Of a stretch of 64,000 nt of DNA, positions 63,807-64,000 are shown one piece after another; position 1 is the first letter of the stretch; each line of letters begins with the position of its first letter. The translations under genes and the position numbers were made by a program. The notes beneath the pieces were generated by a model. It saw nothing but the letters and a program-made list of their open reading frames with translations. It had not been told where the DNA came from and made no database searches. The DNA comes from Mobilisporobacter senegalensis (GTDB taxonomy: Bacteria; Bacillota; Clostridia; Lachnospirales; Lachnospiraceae): positions 362,212 to 426,211 of the forward strand of contig NZ_RJVG01000003.1 in assembly GCF_003752155.1 (NCBI RefSeq), read 5' to 3'.

Positions 63807-64000
63807 AAGCCCTCGACCTATTAGTATTAGTCAGCTCCATGTGTTACCACACTTCCACCTCTAACCTATCTACCTTGTCGTCTTCAAGGGGTCTTACTAG
63901 CTTACGCTATGGGATATCTTATCTTGAGGGGGGCTTCACGCTTAGATGCCTTCAGCGTTTATCCCTTCCAAACTTGGCTACTCGGCCATGCCATTGGTAT
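63803..64000 (-). rRNA. 23S rRNA, 3' end (partial)
   Basis: Read on the minus strand, the sequence ends with ACTAATAGGTCGAGGGCTTG-ACC, the universal 3' terminus of bacterial 23S rRNA, preceded by conserved segments such as AAGACCCCTTGAAGACG. The gene begins outside the window beyond 64000. No 5S rRNA is found between its end and the terminator. Confidence 0.95.

Overview
The window is low-GC (roughly one third G+C by eye) Firmicutes DNA. It most resembles a spore-forming, fermentative anaerobe of the Lachnospiraceae (Lachnoclostridium / Anaerocolumna-like). Support comes from spore genes (an alpha/beta SASP, SpoVK-like, YlbJ and YtfJ proteins), a Pta-AckA acetate pathway, an FeFe-hydrogenase-like protein with a ferredoxin, two very large 2-hydroxyacyl-CoA dehydratase activator-type proteins, zinc-type ribosomal proteins L32 and L28, and an S8 protease with two cellulose-binding-like domains. 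The genus assignment is inference. Most genes lie on the minus strand, and the window ends inside a 23S rRNA gene read on that strand.

Layout. 1-3.5 kb: the 3'-truncated start of a giant CoA-dehydratase activator paralogue, a relic of a DUF523 gene, a SplB-like radical SAM protein, a lytic transglycosylase and a BFD-like 2Fe-2S protein. 3.5-8.6 kb: a complete sufCBDSU operon behind a good sigma-A-type promoter and two direct repeats. 8.6-17.1 kb: NUDIX hydrolase; a zapA / U32 / ftsW-rodA / PBP cell-envelope operon; ruvAB, separated from zapA by a 72-bp tandem hairpin repeat. 17.3-23.2 kb: a lipoprotein, the large S8 protease, and the hydrogenase-like protein with ferredoxin. 23.5-25.5 kb: a plus-strand ECF sigma / zinc anti-sigma / two membrane-protein operon closed by a 27-bp perfect hairpin. 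25.6-30.9 kb: a HEAT-methyltransferase fusion, cardiolipin synthase, a CmpB-family membrane protein and a YprB-like nuclease.

31-45 kb is the conserved Firmicutes core: rpmF-yceD, ackA-pta, tmcAL (ylbM), ylbJ, a coiled-coil protein, coaD-rsmD, a SASP, a spoVK-like AAA ATPase, and recG-yloV-yloU, followed by rpmB. 46-51 kb is a run of poorly characterised minus-strand genes: ytfJ, DUF2953, two unknowns, a rhomboid-fold protein lacking the catalytic serine motif, and corA. A LysM protein with a Met-Pro-Thr minisatellite (51.6-52.7 kb) is bracketed by two copies of a ~60-nt structured sequence that I cannot assign. 53-57.3 kb is the full-length 1410-aa dehydratase activator. Then come a zinc-ribbon protein-hisH-hisF-uracil glycosylase operon, a degenerate sirtuin-like protein, CheV and the 23S rRNA 3' end.

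Most of the window is housekeeping. The items least explained by known families are the duplicated 60-nt element, the dispersed GTTACAG-type hairpins, the pseudo-rhomboid and its unknown neighbours, the HEAT-methyltransferase with an altered motif IV, and the lack of a 5S gene after the 23S rRNA. I saw no CRISPR array, prophage, insertion sequence or tRNA gene.
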